The position numbers were made by a program, and so were the translations under genes. Below, piece by piece: positions 63,147 through 64,000 of a DNA stretch of 64,000 bases. The number at the start of each line of letters is the position of its first letter. Within the stretch, counting starts at the first letter, position 1. The stretch is from Microbacterium sp. STN6 (GTDB lineage: Bacteria; Actinomycetota; Actinomycetes; Actinomycetales; Microbacteriaceae), in contig NZ_JAPMIT010000001.1 of NCBI RefSeq assembly GCF_026410545.1, forward strand, positions 558,001 to 622,000. Reading direction: 5' to 3'. The notes under the pieces are model-generated. The model saw only the letters and a program-made list of their open reading frames with translations. It was not told the DNA's origin and made no database searches.

Positions 63147-63872
63147 CAGCGCCCTCTTGACACGCTCGACGGCGTTGGCCGGCGGCGCCTCGTTATACGA
63201 GCCTGCGAGCTCCTGGCCGGTCAGCGCGTGGATCGCGGCCATCACCTCGTCGGTCGCCTGCCGGCGTGCTCGGCCGCTCGTGGCGCTGCCGTGCCGCGAT
63301 AGGTCGATGGGCTCGCCGAACTTCACGGTGACCCGTCGCACCCGCGGCAGCTTCGCGCCCACCGGCTGCAGCTTGTCGGTGTCGATGAGCCCGACCGGGA
63401 CGACGGGCGCACCCGTGGTGAGCGCGAGCCAGGCGACGCCGGTGCGGCCCTTGTAGAGGCGCCCATCGAGCGATCGGGTGCCCTCGGGGTACAGCGCGAA
63501 CACGTTGCCGCCCTCGATGATGTGTTTGCTCACCTCGAGCGCATCCTGCGCGGCCTGGCCCGCCCCGCGCTCGACGCTGACGGCGCCGATGCTCGTGAAG
63601 AAGCCGCGGGAGATGCGCCCCTTCAGACCCGTGCCCGTGAAGTAGTGCGACTTGGCGAGAAACTGAACCCTCCGCGGCGCCACCATGGGAATCACGATGC
63701 TGTCCATGAACGATTGGTGGTTGCTCGCGAGAATCACCGCGCCCGTCTTCGGCACGTTGCGCTTGCCGATCACCCGCGGCCGGAAGATGAGCCGGCTGAG
63801 CGGAGCCATGATCGTGCGGCCGAGCAGGTACACCAATCCCGGCTTCTTCGCCGTCGATGCATCGTCTGCCAT
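63129..63872 (-). CDS. 1-acyl-sn-glycerol-3-phosphate acyltransferase
   Basis: 247 residues (252 from GTG 63887). PlsC family: the HX4D motif is NHQSFMD, then FTSIGAVSVERGAGQAA, the EGTRS motif in ALYPEGTRSLDGRLYKGRTG, and VPVGLIDT. It acylates lysophosphatidic acid to phosphatidic acid at the inner membrane. The ATG at 63872 has AAGG upstream at a rather long distance; the GTG at 63887 would overlap a possible upstream stop as GTGA. The C-terminal RVKRALRPERR is basic. The stop region carries a 17-bp duplication. Confidence 0.92.
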   Translation of the reverse strand: MADDASTAKKPGLVYLLGRTIMAPLSRLIFRPRVIGKRNVPKTGAVILASNHQSFMDSIVIPMVAPRRVQFLAKSHYFTGTGLKGRISRGFFTSIGAVSVERGAGQAAQDALEVSKHIIEGGNVFALYPEGTRSLDGRLYKGRTGVAWLALTTGAPVVPVGLIDTDKLQPVGAKLPRVRRVTVKFGEPIDLSRHGSATSGRARRQATDEVMAAIHALTGQELAGSYNEAPPANAVERVKRALRPERR

Positions 63873-63930
63873 AGCCGTGCCAGTCACCTTTCGAGACTAA
63901 CGCGCCTCGTATTCCGCACCGGGTATGCGA

Positions 63931-64000
63931 TCACGGGGTCGCCGGGATCTGCACCGGCTCGCAGCTCACGCCGTGTGGGTGCCGCAGGCACGTCGGCAGC
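63931..64000 (-). CDS. C-terminal end of a gene cut by the right edge
   Basis: In one minus-strand frame the last 22 codons before TGA at 63931 read LPTCLRHPHGVSCEPVQIPATP, with good third-position bias. Another frame stays open to a TGA at 63884 that would overlap the acyltransferase GTG. One of the two is probably the end of the upstream gene; the product cannot be named. Confidence 0.35.
   Translation of the reverse strand, partial: LPTCLRHPHGVSCEPVQIPATP

Overview
The window looks like chromosomal core from a high-GC actinobacterium, most likely a member of the Microbacteriaceae. This is inferred from very strong G/C third-position bias, frequent GTG starts, the order argS–lysA–hom–thrC–thrB–rho–prfA … tsaC–wecA–atpIBEFHAGDC, a MarP-type protease, and the ClpS/DUF2017 pair. 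No database was searched. No CRISPR array, transposase, rRNA or phage gene was seen.

Layout. 1–3723 (minus strand): a truncated NAD-dependent epimerase, a small membrane protein coupled to a hemerythrin-like protein, a MarP-like membrane serine protease, tRNA-Arg(CCG) and a lipoprotein. 3936–15241 (plus): argS, an LmeA/DUF2993 lipid-binding protein, lysA, the threonine operon hom-thrC-thrB, rho with a very long repetitive N-terminal region, and prfA. 15437–17870 (minus): DUF2017–clpS and cysE–cysK, separated from prfA by a long terminator-like inverted repeat. 17945–30629 (plus): prmC, a histidine phosphatase, tsaC, a WecA-type transferase, the complete F-type ATP synthase operon, a small P-loop kinase and yaaA. 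31012–38191: tag (minus), an aldo/keto reductase coupled to a FemABX transferase, and a TetR gene with a palindromic operator followed by two ABC exporter half-transporters. The first half-transporter has a degenerate ATP site. 38304–39449: a DUF4192 protein.

39536–57792 is the most interesting part. Eight or nine genes run in one direction, most with overlapping stop/start codons: an FHA protein, a PP2C phosphatase, a membrane Ser/Thr kinase, a 1948-residue secreted Ig/FN3-type protein, MoxR ATPase, DUF58, a transglutaminase-like membrane protein without the catalytic Cys and His, a zinc-ribbon FHA protein, and a two-TM FtsK/SpoIIIE ATPase that closely resembles the EccC/EssC motor of type VII secretion. 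The set reads as a phosphorylation-controlled envelope or secretion machine. No WXG100 substrate or other ESX membrane component is in the window.

57779–64000: alanine dehydrogenase (its end overlaps the EccC-like gene), a Tat-type lipoprotein binding protein, nitronate monooxygenase, an asparaginase-II-family protein, an OsmC protein, an acyltransferase, and the end of another gene at the right edge.

Cross-cutting signals: starts with a TANNNT hexamer 6–9 nt upstream and no Shine-Dalgarno (leaderless candidates); in-frame 12–33 bp tandem repeats in surface and regulatory proteins; short duplications that span stop codons at four genes; and a dispersed CGGATGC-type oligomer.
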